From positions 1-64,000 of the forward strand of contig JADGNQ010000004.1 in the NCBI GenBank assembly GCA_017883385.1: a stretch of 64,000 nucleotides of DNA. Direction: 5' to 3'. Source of the DNA: Candidatus Sulfotelmatobacter sp. Lineage in GTDB: Bacteria > Acidobacteriota > Terriglobia > Terriglobales > Acidobacteriaceae. The translations under genes were made by a program, and so were the position numbers. Shown here one piece after another: positions 26,790-37,724 of the stretch. Within the stretch, counting starts at the first letter, position 1; the number at the start of each line of letters is the position of its first letter. The notes under the pieces are model-generated. The model saw only the letters and a program-made list of their open reading frames with translations, was not told where the DNA came from and ran no database searches.

Positions 26790-26910
26790 GTCGTAGCTTG
26801 TCTTTCGCCCCTCCGGGGCTTGCCCATTTCCCACTATCACCCACGGCTTGCGCCCCTTCGACAAGCTCAGGGCAGGCTGTGGGCTGCATTCTATCGCCGC
26901 TTCGCGGCTT
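26790..26910 (+). repeat. Composite hairpin repeat with nested 26-bp unit
   Basis: A CGCCCC-TCC-GGGGC hairpin is followed by CCCACGGCTTGCG, the 26-bp unit (26853-26878), GTGGGCT and CGCCGC-TTC-GCGG. The outer stem (CCCACGGC/GTGGG) differs from the CCCCGGAC stem of the copies at 6768 and 25647 yet is still paired. Confidence 0.65.
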
Positions 26911-27022
26911 GGAGCTGGGAAAGATACTGAAACAGTTTGTTGACCGCGTTTTGTTGCACCGAGTCTTGACCGGACGTGATCGCTTCAACCACTCTGGCGA
27001 CATCGAAAGAGTTGCTTGCCAT
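26891..27022 (-). CDS. Possible small protein truncated by a repeat
   Basis: ATG 27022 opens a 43-residue frame, MASNSFDVARVVEAITSGQD then SVQQNAVNKLFQYLSQLQAAKRR, with the amphipathic helical pattern of a real protein. Its last codons and stop lie within the GCCGCTTCGCGGC part of the repeat at 26839-26910, so the original C-terminus may have been lost. There is no clear ribosome site. It may be a decayed gene or a short helical protein. Confidence 0.35.
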   Translation of the reverse strand: MASNSFDVARVVEAITSGQDSVQQNAVNKLFQYLSQLQAAKRR

Positions 27023-27135
27023 GTCTTAGCAGCGTGGCCCGGACGGCGCACGTCTCGGCTCAAAGTATAGGGTTAAAATGCCCGCCGTTGCTCAGCGAAG
27101 ACATCGGGCAGTTAGCCCCTACTGACCGCGGGCGA

Positions 27136-27179
27136 TCGAGCTTCGCTCGACGGACAGCCGAAGGCGGCTGTCCCCACAT
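27136..27179 (+). repeat. Two-hairpin repeat, copy A (GGACAGCCG...CGGCTGTCC-CCACAT)
   Basis: The first stem TCGAG-CTTCG-CTCGA is followed by GGACAGCCG-AAGG-CGGCTGTCC and CCACAT. It lies upstream of the second S9A gene. Other copies are at 35513 (degenerate), 44317, 55087, 56211 and 61050. Confidence 0.75.
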
Positions 27180-27283
27180 GGGTAGCTCCGCCGTTGCCTG
27201 CCGAAATATTCACAGGGTGTACTTGGCGGTCGAGATCAGGCAGAATGAACGTCTTCATTGGATTCAATAGCGAGGAGCTCCTG

Positions 27284-29440
27284 ATGAGACTGGTTCTTGC
27301 GGACATAGTGTTGTTTCTTACGCTCGCCATGATCGCGTGCGCGCTGACGTTCTCGGCTGTCGCCCAGGCAGACGGCGCGCCGCTGGTTTATCCGAAAGCG
27401 AAAACGGTCGATCAAGTGGATGACTACCACGGGGTGAAGGTTGCCGATCCTTATCGCTGGCTCGAGGACACGGACGCCGCCGATACGCACGATTGGGTCG
27501 AGGCTGAGAACAAGGTGACGTTCCGCTACCTCGAGCAGATTCCGTACCGCGGGGCCATTCGCGATCGCCTGCTGAAGCTGTGGAATTACGAGCGCTTCAC
27601 GGTGCCGGAGCAGCAAGGCGGACGATATTTCTACCAGCACAACAACGGATTGCAGAACCAGAACGTGCTGCTGGTGGCGGAATCGCTGAACGCGGAACCG
27701 CGGGTGCTGCTGGATCCGAACACGCTGTCGTCGGATGGCACGGTCGCGCTGGTGGGCTCGGCGTTGTCGGACGACGGCAAGCTGATGGTCTACGGAACCG
27801 CGACTTCGGGCTCGGATTGGACGGAGTGGCACGTGCGCGACGTGGATACGAGCAAGGATCTTCCTGACGACATCAAGTGGGTGAAGTTCTCGGGCGCGTC
27901 GTGGACGAAGGACAACAAGGGCTTCTACTACAGCCGCTACGATGAGCCCAAAGAAGGCACGGCGATGCGTGGGGCGAATTATTTCCAGAAGCTTTATTAC
28001 CACCGGCTGGGCACGGCGCAAGGGGAAGACAAACTCGTCTACGAGCGTCCTGATAATAAGGAGCTGGGCTTTGCCGGAGGCGTGACCGATGATGGGCATT
28101 ATCTTGCCATTTCGGCGTGGCAAGGCTCGTCACCGAAGAACCGGCTCTACTATAAGGATCTGACGCAGCCGGATTCGCAAGTTGTGAAGCTGCTGGACGA
28201 CTTCGACGCGCAATATCAGTTCGTCGACAATGACGGCCCGGTCTTCTTGATCCAGACCGATCTGGATGCTCCGCGGGGACGTTTGATTGCGATCGACATA
28301 CGGCATCCGGAGCGGGCCAACTGGAAGACGATCGTTCCTCAAGGAGCGGACAAGTTGGAGTCCACCAGCGTGGTGGACAATGTAATGTTGCTGGGATATC
28401 TGAAAGACGCGCGGACCGAGGTTCGCGCCTACGACCTGCAGGGCAAACTCGTGCGCACCGTGGACCTGCCGGGCATTGGCACGGCCTCCGGTTTCGGAGG
28501 CAAGCGCAAGGACAAGGAAACTTTCTACTCCTACACCAGTTTCACTTCGCCGACCACGATCTATCGCTACGATCCGCAGGCGGGCAAGAGTTCGGTATTT
28601 CGGCAACCCAAGGTGGACTTTGATCCTACGAAATATGAAACCAAGCAGGTCTTTTACAACAGCAAGGACGGGACGCGAGTGCCGATGTTCCTGACGTACA
28701 AGAAAGGACTGAAGCTCGACGGTCAGAATCCGACGCTGCTCTACGCGTACGGCGGATTCGATATTTCGCTGACACCTGCGTTTTCGGTGTCGAACCTGGT
28801 GTGGCTGGAAATGGGTGGCGTGTATGCGCAGCCCAACCTGCGCGGCGGTGGCGAATACGGAGAAGACTGGCACCTGGCGGGCACGCATGCGAAGAAGCAG
28901 AATGTGTTCGACGATTTCATCGCCGCTGCTGAGTGGTTGATCGCGAACAAGTACACGTCTACGCCGAAGCTGGCAATTCGCGGCGCGAGCAATGGAGGGC
29001 TGCTGGTCGGCGCCTGCCTGACGCAGCGTCCTGAACTCTACGGCGCAGCGTTGCCGGAGGTCGGAGTGATGGACATGCTGCGCTTCCACAAGTTCACGAT
29101 CGGCTGGGCGTGGACTTCGGACTATGGATCGTCCGACAATCCCGAAGATTTCAAGGCGTTGTACGCATACTCTCCGCTGCATAACCTGAAAGCGGGAACG
29201 AAGTATCCACCTACGCTCATTGCAACTTCGGACCATGATGACCGCGTGGTGCCAGGACACAGCTTCAAGTTTGCTGCGACGATGCAGGCGGATCAGGCTG
29301 GACCTGCTCCGGTACTGATTCGCATTGAGACCAAGGCCGGTCACGGAGCGGGCAAGCCGATCTCTAAGGTGATCGATGAGACGGCGGATGCCTGGGGATT
29401 TCTGGCGCACAATCTGAACATGCAGGTGGCGCTGCAGTAA
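27284..29440 (+). CDS. Prolyl oligopeptidase family serine peptidase (S9A), secreted
   Basis: About 718 residues from ATG 27284, chosen for GAGGAG upstream and the signal peptide MRLVLADIVLFLTLAMIACA. The beta-propeller domain begins at KVADPYRWLED. The hydrolase domain has nucleophile S569 in GASNGGLLVG, the acid in SDHDDRVVPGH and H687 in AGHGAGKP, a complete prolyl oligopeptidase triad. It is a paralogue of the protein at 3176-5452, with the same GFYYSRY and KDGTRVPMF segments, but it lacks the repeat-encoded insertion. It is likely a periplasmic or exported peptidase acting on proline-containing oligopeptides. Confidence 0.93.
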   Translation: MRLVLADIVLFLTLAMIACALTFSAVAQADGAPLVYPKAKTVDQVDDYHGVKVADPYRWLEDTDAADTHDWVEAENKVTFRYLEQIPYRGAIRDRLLKLWNYERFTVPEQQGGRYFYQHNNGLQNQNVLLVAESLNAEPRVLLDPNTLSSDGTVALVGSALSDDGKLMVYGTATSGSDWTEWHVRDVDTSKDLPDDIKWVKFSGASWTKDNKGFYYSRYDEPKEGTAMRGANYFQKLYYHRLGTAQGEDKLVYERPDNKELGFAGGVTDDGHYLAISAWQGSSPKNRLYYKDLTQPDSQVVKLLDDFDAQYQFVDNDGPVFLIQTDLDAPRGRLIAIDIRHPERANWKTIVPQGADKLESTSVVDNVMLLGYLKDARTEVRAYDLQGKLVRTVDLPGIGTASGFGGKRKDKETFYSYTSFTSPTTIYRYDPQAGKSSVFRQPKVDFDPTKYETKQVFYNSKDGTRVPMFLTYKKGLKLDGQNPTLLYAYGGFDISLTPAFSVSNLVWLEMGGVYAQPNLRGGGEYGEDWHLAGTHAKKQNVFDDFIAAAEWLIANKYTSTPKLAIRGASNGGLLVGACLTQRPELYGAALPEVGVMDMLRFHKFTIGWAWTSDYGSSDNPEDFKALYAYSPLHNLKAGTKYPPTLIATSDHDDRVVPGHSFKFAATMQADQAGPAPVLIRIETKAGHGAGKPISKVIDETADAWGFLAHNLNMQVALQ

Positions 29441-29605
29441 GGGCCGGATTTAGAGCGATTTGTATCAGGGCTTCGCTTCAGCGATGCCGCAGACGATTAC
29501 AATGCTCCCGGAGCTTTATCCGCTGGGCGGTGGAGGCAACAACCTCGGCCTGTTGCAGTGTCGGATATGTAACGAACCCTTCAGGCCGTTTTTGATTACC
29601 AACAA

Positions 29606-30373
29606 CTATGGCATAGTAACTTTGACGATATTACTGGCTACACTCGGTGGCAGCAGAGTGTAGTCTTCAAACAAACTGAGTGCCTCCACTTTGTAGTAAC
29701 AGGTAGCCTTGCTCTTGCACGGGCTCTGATCAGTGAAAGACGTTTGCCAGCTTGGAGCGTAGCCGATTCGCGGAGCAGTAAGCAGTGCTGGTGTGGTTCC
29801 ACGAAATATCTCAGTTGCCAATACATCATAACCATTCTGCTGCACTGGAGCGTTCCAGAATAGGGGGACCTGATTCTTACTAATTGTTCCCGCAGCCAGT
29901 CCGGTCGGAGGATTAGGTGCTGCGTCAGCAGGTATAACCTCTGGACCTAATTCATTGGATGGTACAGATAGTGTTGGGTTACAGGTTGGGCAGTACGATT
30001 TGGCGATGTACCAATATGTATTTGTTCCAATAACTGTTCCATCAATCCAGGCGCAAGTAGCTGTTGGAGTACTATTCAACGCAGTTGCGCTCTCCCCACC
30101 TTTCGTGGCACCGGAGTAGAAATTATATCCAGTAACACCTGGAGAAGTTGACGCAGAGCAAGTCAAACTGACTGAATGTCCGTTGATAGGAGGATTAGAT
30201 GAAGTATTGATAGTAGCTTTCAAATTTTGCCCGGCAACTTTAGTTTGCAACTTAGCGGCACCTCGTTGAGGAGGTTGACTAGGAGTTGATTTCGGAGAAG
30301 CTGGTTTGGCTTGCGCCATTGAAAAGAGAGATAACAGCAGGAACAGAACCACAGAGAGAGAAGATCGCGTCAC
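29606..30373 (-). CDS. Secreted Ig/fibronectin-like protein, AT-rich gene
   Basis: About 255 residues. GTG 30373 is chosen because AGGAGG lies just upstream and a signal peptide follows (TRSSLSVVLFLLLSLFSMAQA); the longer frame to 30460 lacks both. After a proline-rich linker come an Ig-like unit (LKATINTSSNPPINGHSVSL, SPGVTGYNFYSGA) and a fibronectin-III-like unit (PNPPTGLAAGTISKNQVPLFW). Cysteine pairs may form disulfides. Base composition is clearly lower in G+C than in the flanking peptidase and chitinase genes, suggesting acquisition from elsewhere. The role is unknown; possibly a surface or binding protein. Confidence 0.65.
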   Translation of the reverse strand: MTRSSLSVVLFLLLSLFSMAQAKPASPKSTPSQPPQRGAAKLQTKVAGQNLKATINTSSNPPINGHSVSLTCSASTSPGVTGYNFYSGATKGGESATALNSTPTATCAWIDGTVIGTNTYWYIAKSYCPTCNPTLSVPSNELGPEVIPADAAPNPPTGLAAGTISKNQVPLFWNAPVQQNGYDVLATEIFRGTTPALLTAPRIGYAPSWQTSFTDQSPCKSKATCYYKVEALSLFEDYTLLPPSVASNIVKVTMP

Positions 30374-30739
30374 GACTGCCTCCTCGGAAACCACTCTGGA
30401 ATCGACAAAACCCCTGGCCTGGGCCCTTTTCACGTGCAGTATGTTGTCGAGAATGTACAACGCTGGATTACTTAGTGTCTGCTCACAATTGCACGCTCTT
30501 GAGATACGGTGCTTTCTGGCGAGTATCCGGATTGTGCCGAATCGTCTGCCTCATCCGTGATTGCGGCATCCCGCAGCGATGCCCTGATACGGACCTACAT
30601 TAAAGTACGTACCTGCTACCCCTACGCGCTTTTGTTCGTGTGTCGGTTTGTCTCGGCGTGGTAGAATCCTCGGACTTCAGGCTGAACGCCGCTTCCCGCC
30701 CCTGTCTCGGCCTTCAACCTCTTCCAGGAGGTGCGCTCC
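30374..30739. other. Divergent promoter region
   Basis: 366 bases between the divergent Ig-like and GH18 genes. It must contain promoters for both. I can place only the AGGAGG ribosome site at 30726-30731 for the GH18 gene and a GTACGTAC palindrome near 30605-30612. I see no further gene. Confidence 0.4.
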
Positions 30740-31888
30740 ATGAGTTCCCGTTCCCCGTGGTTCACGCGTGTGGCTTTCTTCGCATTGGCCGGGTTTGTGG
30801 CCGCTTTGTCTCTCCCCAGCGTCCGCGCCCAAGAACCGAACGCGCATCACCTTCCCAAGCGAATCGTGGCGGACTACGGTTATTGGAGCAAATATCAGAC
30901 CCCGCCCTACGGGCACGCGCAGATTCCCTACAACGAACTGACGCACATCAACCACGCGGGAGTGTCGTTCAACGCGGATGGGAGCCTTGCTGTCCCCGAT
31001 GGATTTATCGAGCCGGAACTCAATAACCTGGCTCATGCTGCGGGTGTGAGAGTCATGCTGCTGCTGGGCGGCGACTTCAACGGACTCGAAACCAGCGGCG
31101 CGGTGCAGACGCTGGTCGACAACGTGGCGGCTTTCGCCAAGCAGTATCGCTATGACGGCGTCGACATGGATTGGGAATACCCCGAAACCACGGCCGACCG
31201 GAATCTTCTGGTCGAAATGATGGCCCTGTTGCGGAAATCGAACCCGGAGTACACGCTCTCCATCGATGCCGCGCCCTGGGGCGGTTACGGATACGATGTG
31301 AAAAACCTGCAGCTTTCGCTCGATTACATCAATATTATGATGTTCGACTGCGCCGGTCCCTGGACCGCCTACGGCCAGCTCAATTCGCCTATCTTCTGGG
31401 ACACGCACGACCCCGCGCCCTGGGAGTGTCAGCCCGGCGGAAGTGTGAACAACACTGCGAACATTTTTCTGAAGAAGGTTCCAGCGAAACAGTTGAACAT
31501 GGGAGCGCCGTTTTACGGCTACCACTACACCAATATCACCCAGCTTTTTGGGCTGTGTCCGAATGCGGCAACCACCGAGGATGAGGCCTGCGATAACACT
31601 GTGCTCACGGTGAGCTACGGCACAGACTTGAAGCAGCGCATCAACAAGCGAGGTTGGCAGACGTATTACGATCCTGTCGCGTTCGTGCCGTACATGGTGA
31701 GGACGGACGGAAGCAATGGTTACATCACGTACGATGACGCGTTCTCGACTTATTTTCGGACCTGGTACTCGGACTGGCAGCGCGGACTGGGCGGAATGTT
31801 CATGTGGTCGCTCGATGCCGACTATGATGGGCACTCGCAGGATCTGCTGGACGCGATGTATCAGGCTACGGTCGCCGGAGGGAAGTAA
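30740..31888 (+). CDS. Glycoside hydrolase family 18 (chitinase-like), secreted
   Basis: About 382 residues from ATG 30740 (AGGAGG eight bases upstream; a GTG at 30731 is less likely). The signal peptide ends near VRAQ. The TIM-barrel signature DGVDMDWEYP gives D139, D142, D144 and the catalytic acid E146, the complete DxxDxDxE set. Other GH18 features are VMLLLGG (strand 3), INIMMFD (strand 6) and GGMFMWSLDADYDG (strand 8). It hydrolyses beta-1,4-N-acetylglucosamine polymers by substrate-assisted catalysis. No separate chitin-binding domain is present. It fits a secreted polymer-degrading lifestyle together with the peptidases here. Confidence 0.92.
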   Translation: MSSRSPWFTRVAFFALAGFVAALSLPSVRAQEPNAHHLPKRIVADYGYWSKYQTPPYGHAQIPYNELTHINHAGVSFNADGSLAVPDGFIEPELNNLAHAAGVRVMLLLGGDFNGLETSGAVQTLVDNVAAFAKQYRYDGVDMDWEYPETTADRNLLVEMMALLRKSNPEYTLSIDAAPWGGYGYDVKNLQLSLDYINIMMFDCAGPWTAYGQLNSPIFWDTHDPAPWECQPGGSVNNTANIFLKKVPAKQLNMGAPFYGYHYTNITQLFGLCPNAATTEDEACDNTVLTVSYGTDLKQRINKRGWQTYYDPVAFVPYMVRTDGSNGYITYDDAFSTYFRTWYSDWQRGLGGMFMWSLDADYDGHSQDLLDAMYQATVAGGK

Positions 31889-31915
31889 TTCGGAGCAACC
31901 TCGAAAGGGACGCAC

Positions 31916-32446
31916 ATGAACCTCACCCGGTCTACTCGAAGAGATTTCTCGGTGCGCTTGGCGGCGATGCTGCCGGTAGTCGGCATGGCGGAGACCGCCT
32001 TTGGCGTTCCGGTTCCGCAGGCCGATCGAGAGGGAATCTCGCACACCAGTGAAAGCATCCATCAGGAGGTGGTTTTCAAGGCGTCGCGGAAACGCGTCTA
32101 TGAAGCGCTCACCGAGGAAAAGAGATTCAGCCAAGTCACCGATTTCATTATGAAAGGCGCTTCCACGGAAACTAGCCGTGAAGTGGGCGGCGCGTTCTCC
32201 ATCTTTGGCGGCGTGATCCTCGGCCGCCACATCGAACTGGTTCCGAACGAGCGCGTTGTTCAGGCATGGCGCGAAAAGGATTGGACTCCGGGCGTCTTTT
32301 CGATTGTGAGATTCGAACTCGACGAGCAGGGAGCCGAAACGAAACTGGTTTTCGATCATACGGGCTTCCCGCAAGGCGCAGCCGTGCACCTCGCGCCGGG
32401 ATGGTGGTCCCATTACTGGGAGCCGCTGCAGAAGTATCTGGGATGA
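31916..32446 (+). CDS. SRPBCC (AHSA1-like) domain protein with Tat-type leader
   Basis: 176 residues. The N-terminus TRRDFSVRLAAMLPVVGMA has a twin arginine and a hydrophobic stretch, suggesting Tat export of a folded protein. Residues about 45-175 form a START/Bet-v-I-like domain of the AHSA1 type (HQEVVFKASRKRVYEALTEE, REVGGAFSIFGG, WTPGVFSIVRFELDEQGAETKLVFDHTGFP, and WWSHYWEPLQKYL at the end). The family binds hydrophobic ligands; the specific ligand is unknown. It starts 27 bases after the GH18 gene and is probably co-transcribed with it. Confidence 0.82.
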   Translation: MNLTRSTRRDFSVRLAAMLPVVGMAETAFGVPVPQADREGISHTSESIHQEVVFKASRKRVYEALTEEKRFSQVTDFIMKGASTETSREVGGAFSIFGGVILGRHIELVPNERVVQAWREKDWTPGVFSIVRFELDEQGAETKLVFDHTGFPQGAAVHLAPGWWSHYWEPLQKYLG

Positions 32447-32541
32447 GGCGGGCGGCGTCCGCAAGCCGCGCCAGACGGCCTGGAAAGGCGCTTCTTGTGG
32501 CCAATCTGGGAAATTGACCCCGTATGCTCACTTTCATGGGT

Positions 32542-32569
32542 TTGACCCCGCTTACCTGACGTGTTATAA
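32542..32569 (+). promoter_or_regulatory. Sigma-70-type promoter for the pyrophosphatase gene
   Basis: TTGACC and TTATAA are separated by 16 bases. Transcription from here would give a leader of about 155 nt before the hppA start at 32731. Confidence 0.5.
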
Positions 32570-32576
32570 ACGCCTG

Positions 32577-32730
32577 TTTTGCGTAGGGGCACAGGGAGTA
32601 GGGTCCTACTTTGCCTGTAATTCGGTCGGCTCGAACCCTGCGCAAAATCCGACTTCGATGCTGCATCCGGAAAGCAGTACCTAAAACGTTCGCTAATTCC
32701 TTAAAACCGTCATATTTAGGAGGACTTTAT
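32577..32730 (+). other. Possibly structured 5' leader of hppA
   Basis: The leader contains CAGG-G-AGTAGG-GT-CCTACT-TTG-CCTG, a nested perfect hairpin (about 32595-32617), and ends with AGGAGG (32718-32723). It does not match any riboswitch class I can recall. It has no T run, so any control would more likely act on translation. Confidence 0.35.
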
Positions 32731-35220
<2,490 letters not shown>

Positions 35221-35237
35221 GCGCTTGCGGGAAACAT

Positions 35238-35272
35238 CAACGCCATCCGGCAAAACCCGGATGGCGTTTTTT
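35238..35272 (+). terminator. Rho-independent terminator after hppA
   Basis: AACGCCATCCGG and CCGGATGGCGTT form a perfect long stem around a CAAAAC loop and run into TTTTTT. It lies about 18 bases after the stop. Confidence 0.93.
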
Positions 35273-35293
35273 ATGTGTAGCGGAAGCGGCAGA

Positions 35294-35384
35294 TCGTAGA
35301 GACGTTGCTTGCAACGTCTCTCTCTCCACGGGCGGCATCGAGCGCGCCGGCGGAGACGTAGCAAGCTACGTCTCTACGATTGTG
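35294..35384. repeat. Large imperfect palindrome of AGACGTTGC/GAGACGTAGC hairpins
   Basis: ATCGTAGAGACGT at the left and ACGTCTCTACGAT at the right are inverted copies. Each arm also folds on itself (AGACGTTGC-TT-GCAACGTCT; GAGACGTAGC-AA-GCTACGTCTC). It is an intergenic repeat of a type common in environmental bacteria; no gene lies between 35273 and 35546. Confidence 0.6.
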
Positions 35385-35512
35385 GGGGCTCGCGCGTTTC
35401 ATGTCTTCTTCCTCCGGCCGCAATCAGCGGTTACAGGATAGAACACGGGACGCGGAGAGGAGTTTCGGAGGTAATTGCTCCGGGACCATTGAGGCGAAGG
35501 AATTTAGCGTCT

Positions 35513-35542
35513 GAACGGTCGAGAGGGCGGCTGTCCCCACAT
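35513..35542 (+). repeat. Two-hairpin repeat, copy B (degenerate)
   Basis: AACGGTCGAGAGGGCGGCTG followed by TCCCCACAT keeps the 3' half of the element at 27136. The 5' stem has decayed. Confidence 0.5.
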
Positions 35543-35546
35543 TCTT

Positions 35547-35924
35547 TCAGTTTGGGCCCTTCATCTTGTCTTTAACACTCTTCGCGAGCTTTTCGATTTC
35601 TTCGGCTTTCTTGATTACCTCCAGGGATAGAACATTTTCGTCGGACTTGTCGACGTAGGCTTTCAGTTCCACTGAGAGCTTGAGCAACTTGTCGGTGTCG
35701 TTCTTGAGCGCGGCCACACGCTCCTTGGCGGCCTTCTTCTCCATCTCGCGAGTGATCCGGGCGCGGCCTTCATCTTCGTCCGCCGGGGGATTGAGGTCTC
35801 CGGTGTGCGGAGTAGATTGGTGCGGAGGCTGCGGCGTCTGCTGCGCGACCACTGGAAACTGCGCAAGAATGAGGAACGCGAATAGGCAAACGGAGAAGAC
35901 GCAGGTGCGAATTCGGGGGAGCAC
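35547..35924 (-). CDS. Secreted coiled-coil protein of unknown function
   Basis: About 125 residues from GTG 35924 (GAGG upstream), which begins a leader LPRIRTCVFSVCLFAFLILA. An upstream ATG at 36047 would translate a repeat and is disfavoured. After a proline-rich linker the rest is charged and helical (ARITREMEKKAAKERVAALK, DKLLKLSVELKAYVDKSDEN), probably a periplasmic coiled coil. I do not recognise a named family. The stop is immediately beside repeat copy B. Confidence 0.6.
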   Translation of the reverse strand: MLPRIRTCVFSVCLFAFLILAQFPVVAQQTPQPPHQSTPHTGDLNPPADEDEGRARITREMEKKAAKERVAALKNDTDKLLKLSVELKAYVDKSDENVLSLEVIKKAEEIEKLAKSVKDKMKGPN

Positions 35925-36144
35925 GGGAACCTCGCAGAGAGTCAACCAGCACTCTTCCCCGCAAATTATACTTCGCGGGGAATCCGCGGAAAAAGGTGGT
36001 TCGCGCAGGGGAATGGGCAGAAGAGAACCTTCAACCACGAAGGACACTAAGGTACACGAAGGAAGGCTGTATAGCGCCAGGCAAAAAAGCCAGAGCTTAG
36101 GCTCTGGCTTCTCTTCGTTTCTGGCTTTCGCTTCTGGCTGACGA

Positions 36145-37395
36145 TCAGAGCGCGCTCATGTTAGCCAGGAACTCTGCGTTCGACTTGGTCTTGCCCATTC
36201 TCTCGACCAGGAGTTCCATCGCTTCCACGGGCGAGAGCGGGTTCAGCACCTTGCGCAGGACCCAGATGCGGGACAGATCTTCTTTCGGGATCAGCAACTC
36301 TTCCTTACGCGTGCCGGAGCGCTGAATGTCGATGGCCGGGAAGACGCGCTTATCGACGAGTTTGCGTTCGAGGATGATTTCGCTATTGCCCGTACCTTTG
36401 AATTCTTCGAAAATCACGTCGTCCATGCGGGAACCGGTGTCGATCAAGGCGGTGGCGATGATCGTGAGCGATCCACCTTCTTCGATGTTGCGGGCAGACC
36501 CGAAGAAACGCTTCGGACGCTGCAGGGCGTTGGAGTCGACGCCGCCGGAGAGCACTTTGCCGGAGGGCGGGACGATCGTGTTGTAGGCGCGCGCCAGACG
36601 GGTAATGGAGTCGAGCAGGATCACGACGTCGCGTTTATGCTCGACTAATCTCTTAGCCTTTTCGATCACCATTTCGGCGACCTGGACGTGACGGGCCGCA
36701 GGCTCGTCGAAGGTCGAGGAAATAACCTCGCCTTTTACCGAACGCTGCATGTCCGTAACTTCTTCGGGGCGCTCATCGATGAGCAGGACCATCAACACGA
36801 CTTCGGGATGATTTGCGGTAATGGAGTTGGCGACGTTCTGCAACAGCATGGTCTTGCCGGCGCGTGGCGGCGAAACGATCAAGCCGCGCTGTCCTTTGCC
36901 GAGGGGCGTGAGCAAGTCCATGACGCGGGCGCTGGCGTTTTCGCGCGTGGTCTCGAGCTTGAGGCGCTCCTGCGGATAAAGGGGCGTGAGGTTGTCGAAC
37001 AGAATCTTGTTGCGGGCTTCATCGGGCGATTCGAAGTTGACGGCTTCAATCTTGACAAGCGCGAAATACTTTTCGCCTTCGTGCGGAGGACGCACCTGGC
37101 CGCTGATGGTGTCGCCGGTCTTGAGATCAAATTTGCGGATCTGGGAGGGCGAGACGTAGATGTCATCGGGGCCCGGGAGGTAGTTGTAGTCGGGAGAGCG
37201 GAGGAAGCCATAGCCGTCAGGCAGGATTTCGAGGACGCCTTCGGCAAAGATGTGGCCTTCTTTTTCGCTCTGCGCCTGCAGGATTTTGAAGATGAGATCC
37301 TGCTTGCGCATACCGCTGGCACCGGGGAGATCCAAGGTCCTTGCGATCTTGGTCAGCTCAGTGATGTTCTTTTCTTTTAGTTCAGCAATGGTCAT
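36145..37395 (-). CDS. rho: Transcription termination factor Rho
   Basis: 416 residues, the full length for Rho. The N-terminal helical and cold-shock-like RNA-binding region has [20 protein letters not shown]. The ATPase domain has the Walker A segment [23 protein letters not shown] and the Q/R-loop region [11 protein letters not shown]. The hexameric RNA helicase ends transcription of untranslated RNA. The 5' leader of about 110 bases ends with an AGGTGAATC ribosome region. It lies downstream, on the same strand, of the omega-like small gene. Confidence 0.98.
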   Translation of the reverse strand: MTIAELKEKNITELTKIARTLDLPGASGMRKQDLIFKILQAQSEKEGHIFAEGVLEILPDGYGFLRSPDYNYLPGPDDIYVSPSQIRKFDLKTGDTISGQVRPPHEGEKYFALVKIEAVNFESPDEARNKILFDNLTPLYPQERLKLETTRENASARVMDLLTPLGKGQRGLIVSPPRAGKTMLLQNVANSITANHPEVVLMVLLIDERPEEVTDMQRSVKGEVISSTFDEPAARHVQVAEMVIEKAKRLVEHKRDVVILLDSITRLARAYNTIVPPSGKVLSGGVDSNALQRPKRFFGSARNIEEGGSLTIIATALIDTGSRMDDVIFEEFKGTGNSEIILERKLVDKRVFPAIDIQRSGTRKEELLIPKEDLSRIWVLRKVLNPLSPVEAMELLVERMGKTKSNAEFLANMSAL

Positions 37396-37508
37396 GATTC
37401 ACCTGAACCCGTGCACTCGAACGCAATCGTTAGTGTCAACGGGAGATTTTCAAAAGGAGGGGACTCAGGAAAAACGCAGACAGCACCAGGCAGGGAGGCG
37501 GGGCTGGG

Positions 37509-37724
37509 TTAAGCAGCCCGCCGTTGTGCCTCAGCAAAATTCTCTGGTTCCGACAAAACTTCTTGCCGCTCCGCGCCCGCAATACGATCCAAAACACCGT
37601 TCATCGTTTCCTGGATTCTGGTGCTCGGCCGGTGGAATTTCCGCGTGGCCTTGGAGGCAAGCTGACACAGCATATAACGGTTCCGCAGAGTCTGTAAAGC
37701 GTCAAACACACGATCAGAGCGCAT
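37509..37724 (-). CDS. Small protein resembling RNA polymerase omega subunit
   Basis: 71 residues with AAGGAG upstream of the ATG. RYMLCQLASKATRKFHRPST then RIQETMNGVLDRI resembles the omega core helix (RA.QL..G..P.....), and proteins of this form in acidobacteria are, as far as I recall, annotated as omega-like. Omega binds the beta' C-terminus and helps polymerase assembly. The neighbouring rho gene on the same strand gives a transcription-related context. The resemblance is weak over so few residues; an unrelated helical protein remains possible. Confidence 0.5.
   Translation of the reverse strand: MRSDRVFDALQTLRNRYMLCQLASKATRKFHRPSTRIQETMNGVLDRIAGAERQEVLSEPENFAEAQRRAA

Noticed and set aside
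26306-26827. Minus-strand frame beginning in a repeat and reading through the VOC gene
   Set aside because: Most of it is out of frame with a certain VOC gene. The first 40 residues (SEIEIFRTVADALRVHIEVL) look protein-like, but I could not assign them and no start or stop defines a gene.
28130-29410. 426-codon minus-strand frame opposite the second S9A gene
   Set aside because: It is a shadow of the peptidase coding sequence, very rich in Arg and His and without ribosome site or domain.
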